In this document: one piece after another, positions 25,558-33,301 of the stretch
Numbering within the stretch: position 1 is the stretch's first letter
Layout: each line of letters opens with the position of its first letter
The notes under the pieces: generated by a model
The model's input: the letters and a program-made list of their open reading frames with translations, nothing else
The model's database searches: none
Told to the model about the DNA's origin: nothing
Program-made: the position numbers and the translations under genes
DNA from: an uncultured Acidimicrobiales bacterium
Lineage (GTDB): Bacteria; Actinomycetota; Acidimicrobiia; Acidimicrobiales; SHLQ01
DNA: 64,000 nucleotides
Assembly: GCA_937922235.1 (NCBI GenBank)
Contig: CAKZVC010000039.1
Location: 21,719-85,718 of the forward strand
Reading direction: 5' to 3'

Positions 25558-26301
25558 ATGCATGAGAAGCCGGTCGCCATCGTTGCCAACGCCAAGCACT
25601 ACGTCGGTCCGGCGGTTGCGGCCGTCTTGGCCCAAGCCGGGTACGACCTCGTCCTTGGTGAACCTGAGCCCGAAACGATCCAGGCGGTTACCGAAGCTGG
25701 AGCCGACAGTTGGGTGATCGACGGCGTGCTCGATCTGTCCGAACCTGCCGCGGCACCGCGGTTGGTCGACATGGCCATGGACGCGTACGGCCGCATCGAT
25801 TCGGCGGTCTTCTTCACCGGCGAGATCGTGCTCGGCAAGTTCACCGAGGCGACCGACGACGACCTTGCGCGGGTGATGGCGGGCAACATCGAGTCGGTCT
25901 TCCGGGCATTGCGTGCGTTCGTTCAGCCGATGGTCGACGCCGGGTCTGGACAGATCTTGGCCATCACCAGTGCGTCTGGCCTTCGAGTCACTCCCGGCGC
26001 GCCGCTGTACTCGGCCACTCGGGCCGCGGCGAACATGTTGGTGAAGAACGTTGCCGCTGAGGTGGCGTCGAGCGGCGTGCAGGTGAATGCAGTCGGCACC
26101 AACTTCATGGACTTCCCTGCGTTCCGAAACGCCACCGGTGCGGACGACCCTGAGATCATGGCGAAGATCGTCAAGAACGTGCCGTTGGGCCGTCTTGGAA
26201 CCGTGGAGGAGTTCGCCCAGTTCTGTCGCGTGTTCCTCGATGGCACCGCCACGTTCCAGACAGGACAGGTCGTCGGCTTCGACGGCGGTTGGTCGGCGTG
26301 A
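25558..26301 (+). CDS. HheG-like halohydrin dehalogenase-family protein (SDR fold)
   Basis: A 247-aa short-chain dehydrogenase-fold protein that lacks the cofactor glycine motif. In its place stands VANAKHYVGP, close to the nucleophile-site motif T-x4-[FY]-x-G of halohydrin dehalogenases but with A10 at the Thr position. The catalytic set is S138-x12-Y151-x3-R155, with Arg in place of the SDR Lys, which is the defining halohydrin dehalogenase triad. From memory, long stretches (SGVQVNAVGTNFMDFPAF, FQTGQVVGFDGGW) match Ilumatobacter HheG closely. Such enzymes interconvert haloalcohols and epoxides and open epoxides with small anions. Whether A10 allows activity is open. It is coupled to the next gene by a GTGA overlap. 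Confidence 0.75.
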   Translation: MHEKPVAIVANAKHYVGPAVAAVLAQAGYDLVLGEPEPETIQAVTEAGADSWVIDGVLDLSEPAAAPRLVDMAMDAYGRIDSAVFFTGEIVLGKFTEATDDDLARVMAGNIESVFRALRAFVQPMVDAGSGQILAITSASGLRVTPGAPLYSATRAAANMLVKNVAAEVASSGVQVNAVGTNFMDFPAFRNATGADDPEIMAKIVKNVPLGRLGTVEEFAQFCRVFLDGTATFQTGQVVGFDGGWSA

Positions 26302-26903
26302 CCCTCGCAGGCATCTCGATAGCAACCGAGCGCCTGACCCTTCGCCCGTGGACGCCCGACGACGCACCCGCGTTGTTCGAGATGCGCTCGAACCCCGAGA
26401 TCACGAAGTGGCTCGGCTCACCCGAACCCTGGCGCGACCTCGACCAGGCACTGAACGAGATCGACATCTGGAACCGCCGCAACAACGCCGACGACCCATT
26501 CGGCACCTGGGCGATAGCAGTGCGGGAGTCCGAGCGGGAACCCACGAACACGGAGCGGAGCTCGCGTAGCGACCTTGAAAGCGATCACGGATCTCGGCGG
26601 AAGTCCGAGCGAATAATCGGCAGTGTGAACCTTTCGCCGATCAGGTTGGGCAATGAAGTCGAAGTTGGGTGGTACTTGCATCCCGATGCAGTCGGGCAGG
26701 GCTACGCCACCGAGGCAGCCAAGGCGGTCATCGAGCACGGCTTGTCGAACGGTGTTCGACGAGTGTGGGCGCTCATGTGGAGCCACAACCATGCGTCGGC
26801 CAAAGTCGCCCGGGCGGCAGGCATGCGAGACCTCGGCGTGCTCGTCGACCCCTGGTACGGCAGCGACGAAGACCCCTACAGCCAGATGTTCGTCACGTAC
26901 TAG
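26298..26903 (+). CDS. GNAT N-acetyltransferase (RimJ/RimL type) with in-frame repeat insertion
   Basis: A 201-aa acetyltransferase_3-type GNAT starting at GTG 26298, which overlaps the TGA of the upstream gene. It has the N-terminal TERLTLRPWTPDDAPALFEMRSNPE pattern in two halves, beta-4 VEVGWYLHP, the acetyl-CoA loop VGQGYATEAAKAV, and a C-terminal NHASAKVARAAGM. Between AIAVRESER and IIGSVNLSP lies an extra 25-residue hydrophilic stretch (EPTNTERSSRSDLESDHGSR then RKSER). It is encoded by a 75-bp repeat unit also found downstream of the gene. The insertion falls between two core strands, at a loop, and keeps the frame. The substrate is unknown. Confidence 0.85.
   Translation: MTLAGISIATERLTLRPWTPDDAPALFEMRSNPEITKWLGSPEPWRDLDQALNEIDIWNRRNNADDPFGTWAIAVRESEREPTNTERSSRSDLESDHGSRRKSERIIGSVNLSPIRLGNEVEVGWYLHPDAVGQGYATEAAKAVIEHGLSNGVRRVWALMWSHNHASAKVARAAGMRDLGVLVDPWYGSDEDPYSQMFVTY
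26527..26611 (+). repeat. Repeat element inserted inside the GNAT gene
   Basis: AGTCCGAGCG at 26527-26536 and again at 26602-26611 bracket a 75-bp (25-codon) insertion. The right end, GATCTCGGCGGAAGTCCGAG plus four bases (26590-26613), is identical to 24-bp stretches at 26906-26929 and 26982-27005. Confidence 0.8.
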
Positions 26904-26905
26904 CA

Positions 26906-27005
26906 GATCTCGGCGGAAGTCCGAGCGAAACCCAGCGACCGAGGGGAGGGAGCGGAGCGGACGACCATGTGGACTTCCGCGGATCTCGGCGGAAGTCCGA
27001 GCGAA
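26906..27005 (+). repeat. Intergenic copy of the palindromic repeat element
   Basis: Two identical 24-bp boundary sequences 76 bp apart, beginning 3 bp after the GNAT stop codon. Inside is a perfect 10-bp inverted repeat GGACTTCCGC (26971-26980) / GCGGAAGTCC (26989-26998). The unit aligns with the intragenic copy through GGAGCGGAG and CGACC blocks. Confidence 0.75.
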
Positions 27006-27030
27006 AAACAGCAAACGCCCGCTTTCTGGA

Positions 27031-27136
27031 GTGACGGCCAGGCGATCTGCGGCACACAGGAGGCGTCGCTGAGAGCTGCTGCCTTCCGGCCCTGACCCGG
27101 TTCACGAGCTCCTGTTGCACAGGACCCGACCGTCAC
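27031..27136 (-). ncRNA. ffs: Signal recognition particle RNA (small bacterial type)
   Basis: The minus strand carries the invariant SRP domain IV core: GGGTCAGG, CCGGAAGG and AGCAGC in the right order, within a ~106-nt hairpin-forming segment closed by GTGACGG / CCGTCAC. An outer 11-bp inverted repeat, ACGCCCGCTTT / AAAGCGGGCGT, at about 27016 and 27152 extends the stem. TTTGCTGTTTTT follows on the minus strand, so the outer stem may double as the terminator or precursor stem. It binds Ffh to target membrane proteins. Exact ends are estimates. Confidence 0.9.
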
Positions 27137-27320
27137 ACCACAAAGCGGGCGTACGTGAAGGATATCGGCAGACGAGCGGAAACGATAAGTACGGCGACCT
27201 CTTGAAATTGATTTGTCCTTGACGCGTTCTTACCTAGGGCCCTGACTACAGTCTTTCCGTCGCGTAATTCAGCGCGGCGATCTACCTGAACTTCGGTTCA
27301 CGAATCTTTGGAGGATTTCC

Positions 27321-27722
27321 GTGATTCAAGAATTTAAAGACTTCATCAACAAGGGCGGCGTGTTTGAGGCAGCGGTGGGGCTGATCCTCGCACTTGCCTT
27401 TGCACCTGTCGTGCAGGGACTTGTTGACCACATCATCATGCCAGTCGTCGCTCGTGTCTTCGGTAAGCCTGACTTCAGCGATGTAAAGATCGGTCTTGGC
27501 GGCAGCCAAGAGGTCACGCTCGAAGACGGCACCGTCGTCATGCGTGAGCCTGCAATCGAGATCGGATCGTGGATCACGATCGTGCTTGGTTTCATCATCT
27601 TGTCGTTCGTCATCTTCATGATGGTCAAGGCCTACAACAAGGCCATCCCACCTGAGGAAGAAGAAGAGGGTCCAACTGACAACGAGCTCCTTATGGAGAT
27701 CCGCGACAGCCTCAAGAAGTAA
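27321..27722 (+). CDS. mscL: Large-conductance mechanosensitive channel MscL
   Basis: A 133-aa MscL with an N-terminal amphipathic start (IQEFKDFINKGGVFEAAVG), TM1 LILALAFAPVVQGLVDHIIMP, a periplasmic loop, TM2 ITIVLGFIILSFVIFMMV and a charged C-terminal helix. It forms a pentameric emergency valve that releases solutes on hypo-osmotic shock. The start is GTG 27321, preceded by GGAGGA. A strong hairpin follows the gene. Confidence 0.97.
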   Translation: MIQEFKDFINKGGVFEAAVGLILALAFAPVVQGLVDHIIMPVVARVFGKPDFSDVKIGLGGSQEVTLEDGTVVMREPAIEIGSWITIVLGFIILSFVIFMMVKAYNKAIPPEEEEEGPTDNELLMEIRDSLKK

Positions 27723-27755
27723 CACGTTCGCCGCTTTGCGGTAGTTCGTTCGATC

Positions 27756-27781
27756 GGGCGGCGTCCTTCGGGGCGCCGCCC
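27756..27781 (+). terminator. Rho-independent terminator after mscL
   Basis: Perfect 8-bp GC stem GGGCGGCG / CGCCGCCC with a 10-nt loop, followed a few bases later by GTTTTC. It lies 34 bp after the mscL stop. Confidence 0.7.
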
Positions 27782-27812
27782 GTTCGCGTTTTCGACCAAT
27801 ACGCTCAGCACT

Positions 27813-29744
27813 ATGCATCCCATGCAAGTGCTCCACTCGATGAGCAGCGGAAACAGCAATCCCAAAGGCATCGACCGTGACACGGTCCGTCGCGTGTGGG
27901 GGTTCTCGAAGCCGTACCGGCCAATGGTCGTGGGCTTCGTCTTCTTGATCGTGATCGGGTCGATCATTGCGATCATTCCGACGTTCGCGTTTCGCGACAT
28001 CATCGACGTGGCGATCGTCGAGGGCAACAAGGGCCGGCTGAACTGGCTTGGCCTTATCGTCGTGCTCTCCGCGTTGGGAGCAGCTGCGGTGTCGATGATC
28101 GAACGCTGGCTGTCGAGCCGCATTGGCGAGGGCATCATCTACGACCTGCGCGACCGCCTCTTCCGTCACGTGCAGGCCATGCCGCTCGGCTTCTTTACGC
28201 AAACCCAAACCGGCGCGCTGATCTCTCGCCTGAACAACGATGTCATCGGCGCGCAGCGTGCGTTCACGACGTTCTTGTCGACGGTCATCGGCAACGTGAT
28301 CAACCTGGGCATCACCCTTGTGGCGATGTTCGCGCTCGAGTGGCGGTTGACGCTGCTGAGCCTGATCATCTTGCCGTTCTTCCTCATCCCATCTCGACGG
28401 GTCGGCGCACAGATGGCTGACATCACCCGCGAGTCGATGCAGCTGAACGCATCGATGAACACCACCATGACCGAGCGCTTCAACGTGAGCGGCGCCATGC
28501 TCGTCAAGCTCTTCGGCCGTCCGAAGGTTGAGGCCGACGACTTCAGCACCCGAGCTGCTCGTGTGCGAGACATCGGCATTCGTTCGGCGATGCTCGCCCG
28601 CGTATTCATGACCGCCATGACCTTGGTCGGCGCGCTGGGCACGGCAGCGATCTACTGGATCGGCGGCCGCATGGCCATCAACGGCACGATCTCGGTTGGC
28701 GATCTCGCGGCGCTCAGCCTGCTCGTGGTGCGGGTGTACCTGCCCCTTACTGCACTGTCGAACGCTCGCGTCGATGTCACGAGTGCGCTCGTCAGCTTCG
28801 AGCGAGTCTTCGAGATCATCGACATGGAGAACCCGATCGAGGATGCACCGGACGCAACCGAGCTCTCGAACGTGTCGGGCCGCATTCGTTTCGACGGCGT
28901 CACGTTCACCTATCCCGGCGCCGATGAGTCGACCTTGGCCTCACTTGAAGAGGGCACCGGCCGCACCCCGAAGCGTGGGCCGGGCAAGCACATGTCGGCA
29001 GGGATCACTCCGGTCACCGAGTCGGCTCATCAGGGCCCGGTCGAAGAGCGCGAGGTGCTCAAGGGCATCGACCTCGACATCGAGGCCGGTCAGCTCGTCG
29101 CCATTGTCGGACCATCAGGCGCCGGCAAGTCGACGCTGCTCAACCTGGTTCCCCGTCTCTATGACGTCACCGGCGGCACGCTCGAGATCGACGGGCACGA
29201 TGTTCGTTCGGTCACCCAGCAGAGTCTGCGTCAGGCGATCGGTGTGGTGAACCAGGACCCACACATGTTCCATGACACGGTCGGAGCGAACCTGCGTTAC
29301 GCGAACCCCGACGCCACCGAAGAGCAGATGATCGAAGCAGCGAAGGCTGCGCGCATCTTCGACGTGATCGACGCTCTTCCTGAGGGCTTCGACACCGTTG
29401 TTGGCGAACGTGGCTACCGACTGTCGGGCGGGGAGAAGCAGCGCCTGGCCATTGCCCGCATGCTGCTGAAAGACCCGGCCATCGTCATCCTCGATGAGGC
29501 CACCAGCCACCTCGACACCGAGAACGAAGCGCTTATTCAGCAGGCGCTCGAGTCGGCGCTCGACGGACGAACCTCACTCGTTATTGCGCACCGGTTGTCG
29601 ACCATCACCTCGGCCGACCAGATCATCGTCGTCGACGATGGCAAGGTCGTCGAACGTGGCACCCACGACGAGCTCCGAGCGCTCGGCGGGCTCTACGACA
29701 ACCTCTACGAGAACCTCGTCCGCACGGACGTCCCGGCCGTATGA
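27813..29744 (+). CDS. ABC exporter, fused membrane and ATPase domains
   Basis: A 643-aa MsbA/LmrA-type half transporter. The N-terminal ABC_membrane domain has six helices (about residues 40-330). The ATPase has Walker A GPSGAGKST, Q-loop NQDPHMF, signature LSGGEKQR, Walker B AIVILDEATSHLD and H-loop IAHRLST. Between the first strand of the ATPase (FDGVTFTYPG) and EVLKGIDLDIE sits a ~45-residue charged insertion, unusual for the family. It would act as a homodimer exporting a lipid or drug. It is coupled to the next gene (ATGA overlap at 29741). Confidence 0.93.
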   Translation: MHPMQVLHSMSSGNSNPKGIDRDTVRRVWGFSKPYRPMVVGFVFLIVIGSIIAIIPTFAFRDIIDVAIVEGNKGRLNWLGLIVVLSALGAAAVSMIERWLSSRIGEGIIYDLRDRLFRHVQAMPLGFFTQTQTGALISRLNNDVIGAQRAFTTFLSTVIGNVINLGITLVAMFALEWRLTLLSLIILPFFLIPSRRVGAQMADITRESMQLNASMNTTMTERFNVSGAMLVKLFGRPKVEADDFSTRAARVRDIGIRSAMLARVFMTAMTLVGALGTAAIYWIGGRMAINGTISVGDLAALSLLVVRVYLPLTALSNARVDVTSALVSFERVFEIIDMENPIEDAPDATELSNVSGRIRFDGVTFTYPGADESTLASLEEGTGRTPKRGPGKHMSAGITPVTESAHQGPVEEREVLKGIDLDIEAGQLVAIVGPSGAGKSTLLNLVPRLYDVTGGTLEIDGHDVRSVTQQSLRQAIGVVNQDPHMFHDTVGANLRYANPDATEEQMIEAAKAARIFDVIDALPEGFDTVVGERGYRLSGGEKQRLAIARMLLKDPAIVILDEATSHLDTENEALIQQALESALDGRTSLVIAHRLSTITSADQIIVVDDGKVVERGTHDELRALGGLYDNLYENLVRTDVPAV

Positions 29745-30502
29745 CAAGTGGCGAATTAGGGACAGACCCCAATCCGCCACTCACGCTCGTTAGTTGGAAC
29801 TTGGCGATGCTTGAGCGGTCGGCGGAGGCTCCGGGTTCGGTGCACCACGACATGATCGAGAACGCTGTCCGAGAGTTCACCCTCGAGCTCGCCCCCGATG
29901 TCGTGTGTTGGCAGGAGCTGCCCAACAAGGTGCCGTTCGTGGAGACGCTCGACTTGATGCAGGCGACAACCCGATCGCACAGCGGGCGCTTGGCCACGCT
30001 CATCGCCAAAGACTCCGCGCTGGCTGCATGTGAGCCAACTATCGAAGCCGTCGATGGGGTCGGGCTGCTCAGTACGTTTCCCGAACACGACGGCCGACCG
30101 GCGTTCACCGTTGGCAACGTGCACCTTGAACCGGGCAAGGGCGGCGCCGGGCGACGGCTCGAACAGTTGGGAGAGCTCGTGTCGAAGAGCCCAACCGAAC
30201 GGCTGCTCGTCGTGGGAGACACCAACATGCGGCTGGCCGATGTTGAGTTCGTGGTCAGCGCTGGGTTCGATGCCCCGAAGCCGTCACGGCCGACGTGGAA
30301 CTCGAAGAAGAACCACTTCCGCACCGACGGCCACGAGTTCACCGCGTACTTCACTCGCATGTTCGCAAGCCCCGGGGTCGAGATCACCAAGACGGTCGTC
30401 CACGACAAGCCGACGACCATCGACGGCACCACGTTCTATTGGAGCGACCACTTCGCCGTGAGCGCCACGATCACCATCCCTTCGGAGACTCCTGCTAGCT
30501 AG
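29741..30502 (+). CDS. Endonuclease/exonuclease/phosphatase-fold protein
   Basis: A 253-aa EEP-superfamily hydrolase. Characteristic parts are LVSWNLAML, DVVCWQELP (metal-binding Glu), NVHLEPG, LVVGDTNM (Asp-x-Asn) and a C-terminal SDHFAV (Asp-His). Members cut nucleic acids or phosphodiesters of lipids and inositides; the substrate is not evident. It overlaps the exporter gene as ATGA. Its first ~13 codons coincide with a REP-like imperfect palindrome (29748-29780), so the family core starts only at about residue 14. The 3' end overlaps the convergent reductase gene by 4 bp. Confidence 0.85.
   Translation: MTSGELGTDPNPPLTLVSWNLAMLERSAEAPGSVHHDMIENAVREFTLELAPDVVCWQELPNKVPFVETLDLMQATTRSHSGRLATLIAKDSALAACEPTIEAVDGVGLLSTFPEHDGRPAFTVGNVHLEPGKGGAGRRLEQLGELVSKSPTERLLVVGDTNMRLADVEFVVSAGFDAPKPSRPTWNSKKNHFRTDGHEFTAYFTRMFASPGVEITKTVVHDKPTTIDGTTFYWSDHFAVSATITIPSETPAS
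29748..29780. repeat. REP-like imperfect palindrome at the 5' end of the EEP gene
   Basis: Arms GTGGCG.ATT.GGG and their complement surround the core GGGACAGACCCC. The element is translated as residues 3-13 of the EEP protein. Confidence 0.55.
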
Positions 30503-31557
30503 TGCGTCTGGAACTGCTTCCAGTACGGAACGTTGCAGAAGTCTTCGATCATGCCGTAGGGGTATGGCGGCAGCCCAGGAGCTGACGCGGTGTTGAGCTC
30601 GTCGAGCTCTTCCGCAGTGAGGGTCAGCTTCGACGCGTCCATGTTCGCGTCGAGCTGTTCGAGCGTGCGAGCCCCAAGCAGCACCGACGACACTGCCGGG
30701 CGAGAAGCAACCCAGGCGATCGCCACGTGCGCCATCGGCACGCCATGGGCATCGGCGATGGCTTGGGCGACGTCGAGGATGTCCCACGTGCGATCGGTGT
30801 TGCGACGGTCGTAACCTTCTACGCCGCGGTCGGGGTCTTCTCCCAAGCGAGTTGCACCGGTGGGTGCCGTGTCTCGTTGGTACTTGCCGGTGAGCCAACC
30901 TCCGCCGAGCGGGCCCCACGGAGTCATCCCGAGTTGCTCTTCGAGGCAAAGTGGCAAGAGCTCCCATTCGATGTGCCGGTCGAGCAGGTTGTATTGCGGC
31001 TGGAACACGATGGGCGTGACGAACCCACTCAGCCGAGCGGTCGTGATGATGCGCTGCAGTTGGTATCCGGTCGTGTTCGACCAGCCGATGTTGTGGATCT
31101 TGCCTTGGCGCACAAGCGCAGCCAGTGTGTCGAGCGTTTCTTCGACAGGCGTGTCCTGATCCCACCCGTGTACGAAGTAGACGTCGAGCTGTTCGACGCC
31201 AAGGCGACTCAGGCTGCCATCGACCGACTTCACCAAGCTGCGACGCGACGCACCGGGGGTGTCGGCTGGGGGCATGAACCGACCCTTCGTCGCGAGGACG
31301 ACCTCGTCGCTCGACGAGCGGTTCGCCAACCATCGGCCGATGATGCGCTCGGAGTCGCCGGCGGCATAGACATCGGCTGTGTCGATCAAGGTTCCGCCAC
31401 GTTCGACAAAGAGGTCGAGTTGTTGATGGGCGACCGACTCATCCGTCTCGGCGCCGAAGGTCATCGTGCCGAGCGCGAGCGGTGCGACAGATGGACCGCC
31501 TGGTCCGAGCTGTCGGCGAGAGTCGAGTGCCAGCGGTGCGTGCGATGGGGTGCTCAT
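30499..31557 (-). CDS. Aldo/keto reductase
   Basis: A 352-aa AKR-fold NADPH-dependent oxidoreductase. The catalytic tetrad is visible: D in TLIDTADVYAAG (Asp and Tyr), K in LATKGRF, and H in VYFVHGWDQ. C-terminal cofactor-binding segment is SSVLLGARTLEQLDANM. It most resembles the YghZ/Tas-like and AKR11/12-type bacterial reductases. The physiological carbonyl substrate is unknown. It stands alone on its strand, convergent with the EEP gene and divergent from xseA. Confidence 0.94.
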   Translation of the reverse strand: MSTPSHAPLALDSRRQLGPGGPSVAPLALGTMTFGAETDESVAHQQLDLFVERGGTLIDTADVYAAGDSERIIGRWLANRSSSDEVVLATKGRFMPPADTPGASRRSLVKSVDGSLSRLGVEQLDVYFVHGWDQDTPVEETLDTLAALVRQGKIHNIGWSNTTGYQLQRIITTARLSGFVTPIVFQPQYNLLDRHIEWELLPLCLEEQLGMTPWGPLGGGWLTGKYQRDTAPTGATRLGEDPDRGVEGYDRRNTDRTWDILDVAQAIADAHGVPMAHVAIAWVASRPAVSSVLLGARTLEQLDANMDASKLTLTAEELDELNTASAPGLPPYPYGMIEDFCNVPYWKQFQTH

Positions 31558-31649
31558 TGCTTCACCCTATGCGTGGAGACGCGGGATGAGCATCGCCTAT
31601 TGCGGCGGCCAATCGAGCGGTGTCAGCGCGGCCGGGTAACGTCCTTGGC

Positions 31650-33062
31650 ATGAGATCGGATGCGGAGTCCGGGATGTTCGCAGCGAGCGAGCACCTGCCC
31701 GGAATGGATGATGACAGCGGCCCTCCACCCGCGCCGCGAAACGAGCCGAGCTTCACGGTTGCCCAGCTCAACGACCTCATCTACACGGCTGTGTCACAGC
31801 ACTTTCCCGACGACCTTTGGGTTGAGGGCGAGATCAGCAACCTCAACCGGTCTCGAGCGGGGCACGTCTACTTCGACTTGGTCGAGCCGTCACAGCCCGG
31901 TGTGTCCTCGTCAGCAAAGATCTCGGTTGTTCTGTTCAGCCAGACAAAGCAGATCGTCAACAACCAACTGAAGCGCAAGAATGTCGGCCGCCTCGTCGAC
32001 GGCATGGCTGTGCGAGTGCGAGCCGCGGTCGACTTCTACCAACAGCAGGGTCGCTTGCAGCTGCGGATGACCGGCATTGATCCGCGCTACATCCTCGCCG
32101 CGATGGCCGCTGAACGCGATGCACTTATCGCCCGACTCGACGGCGAAGGCATCACCGCGCGGAACAAGGCCCACTCGTTACCACTTGTTCCGCTGCGTGT
32201 CGGCCTGCTCACGAGTCGAGGCAGCGCAGCCGAGGCCGACTTCGTCCAAGAGCTTGAGGCCTCAGGGTTTGGCTTTCAGATCATCAGCTGTGACACCCGG
32301 GTGCAAGGCGAACTTGCACCGTCGACGCTAATGGCTGGGCTTCGAACCATGAACCGTCACGACGTCGACGTGATCGTCATGATCCGAGGCGGTGGATCGC
32401 GCGGCGACCTTGCAGTCTTCGACAACGAGAAGCTGTGCCGTGCCATCGCTGATTCGCCCGTCCCAGTGATTACCGGCATCGGCCACGAGATCGACCGGAG
32501 CGTCGCCGACGAAGTGGCTCACACTGCGTTGAAGACTCCCACCGCCGTTGCGACGATGCTCGGCGCTATGGTCGACCGCTATGTCGACGCCACCGAGTCT
32601 CGATGGGATGCAATCCAGGCCGTCGCCAGCGTGCAATGCCGCCGGGCCGAACAACGGCTCATCACCCTCGCCCGCCGCGGCGCTCTCGCTGGCCGAGAAG
32701 GCCTCAACCTCGCCGACCAGCGACTGGTCGAACAGGCCAGACGCACGGCACGGGCTGGCCGAGAAGGCCTCATCGCCGCCGACCACCGGCTCACCGCGCA
32801 AACGTCCGAACTCCCGAAACTCGCCGACCGCATCCTCCGCTCGGCCGATGTTCAACTCAGCCATATCGATGCCCGACTTCGGGCAAACGACCCCGCAGTG
32901 CTGCTGCGCCGCGGTTGGTCGATTACCCGAACGGCCAACGGAGATGTCGTTCGAACCGTGGCTGACGTCGCAACAGGGGACACACTGGTAACCGAGGTCG
33001 CCGACGGAACGATCATTAGCAACGTTTCCGTCGTCGATCCATCGCAGGAAGCACCGACATGA
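31650..33062 (+). CDS. xseA: Exodeoxyribonuclease VII large subunit
   Basis: A 470-aa protein from ATG 31650; the frame is open to a GTG at 31620. An N-terminal OB fold (FTVAQLNDLIYTAV...LWVEGEISNLNRS) is followed by the catalytic region with LLTSRGSAAEADFVQEL, MIRGGGSRGDLAVF and ITGIGHEIDRSVAD. Next comes an alpha-helical repeat region (AGREGLNLADQRL and AGREGLIAADHRL), then a C-terminal barrel. With XseB it degrades single-stranded DNA in repair. It overlaps xseB by 4 bp. Confidence 0.96.
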   Translation: MRSDAESGMFAASEHLPGMDDDSGPPPAPRNEPSFTVAQLNDLIYTAVSQHFPDDLWVEGEISNLNRSRAGHVYFDLVEPSQPGVSSSAKISVVLFSQTKQIVNNQLKRKNVGRLVDGMAVRVRAAVDFYQQQGRLQLRMTGIDPRYILAAMAAERDALIARLDGEGITARNKAHSLPLVPLRVGLLTSRGSAAEADFVQELEASGFGFQIISCDTRVQGELAPSTLMAGLRTMNRHDVDVIVMIRGGGSRGDLAVFDNEKLCRAIADSPVPVITGIGHEIDRSVADEVAHTALKTPTAVATMLGAMVDRYVDATESRWDAIQAVASVQCRRAEQRLITLARRGALAGREGLNLADQRLVEQARRTARAGREGLIAADHRLTAQTSELPKLADRILRSADVQLSHIDARLRANDPAVLLRRGWSITRTANGDVVRTVADVATGDTLVTEVADGTIISNVSVVDPSQEAPT

Positions 33063-33301
33063 CCACAGCAACAGACACCTCATCAGCAGATGCGCCCGAG
33101 CTCGACTACTCGACCGCAGTAGCTGAGCTTGAAGAGATCCTCACCGAGCTTGAGGATGAAGCACTCAACGTCGACATCTTGACCGAGCGCGTGAAGCGGG
33201 CATCCGAGCTCATCACGTTCTGCCGCGACCGGATTACCTCGGCCAAGCTCGGGGTCGAGCAGATCGTTGCCGACCTCGAAGAGCTCGGCGACGCCGAGTG
33301 A
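33059..33301 (+). CDS. xseB: Exodeoxyribonuclease VII small subunit
   Basis: An 80-aa XseB with the family pattern LDYSTAVAELEEILTELEDE...DILTERVKRASELITFCRDRI. Several small subunits wrap the helices of XseA. It starts with ATGA overlapping the xseA stop and ends with GTGA overlapping the next gene, so the three genes form a tight operon. Confidence 0.96.
   Translation: MTTATDTSSADAPELDYSTAVAELEEILTELEDEALNVDILTERVKRASELITFCRDRITSAKLGVEQIVADLEELGDAE

Noticed and set aside
25441..25560. tRNA-Ser as an integration site for a mobile element
   Set aside because: No integrase gene and no second copy of the tRNA 3' end is seen nearby.
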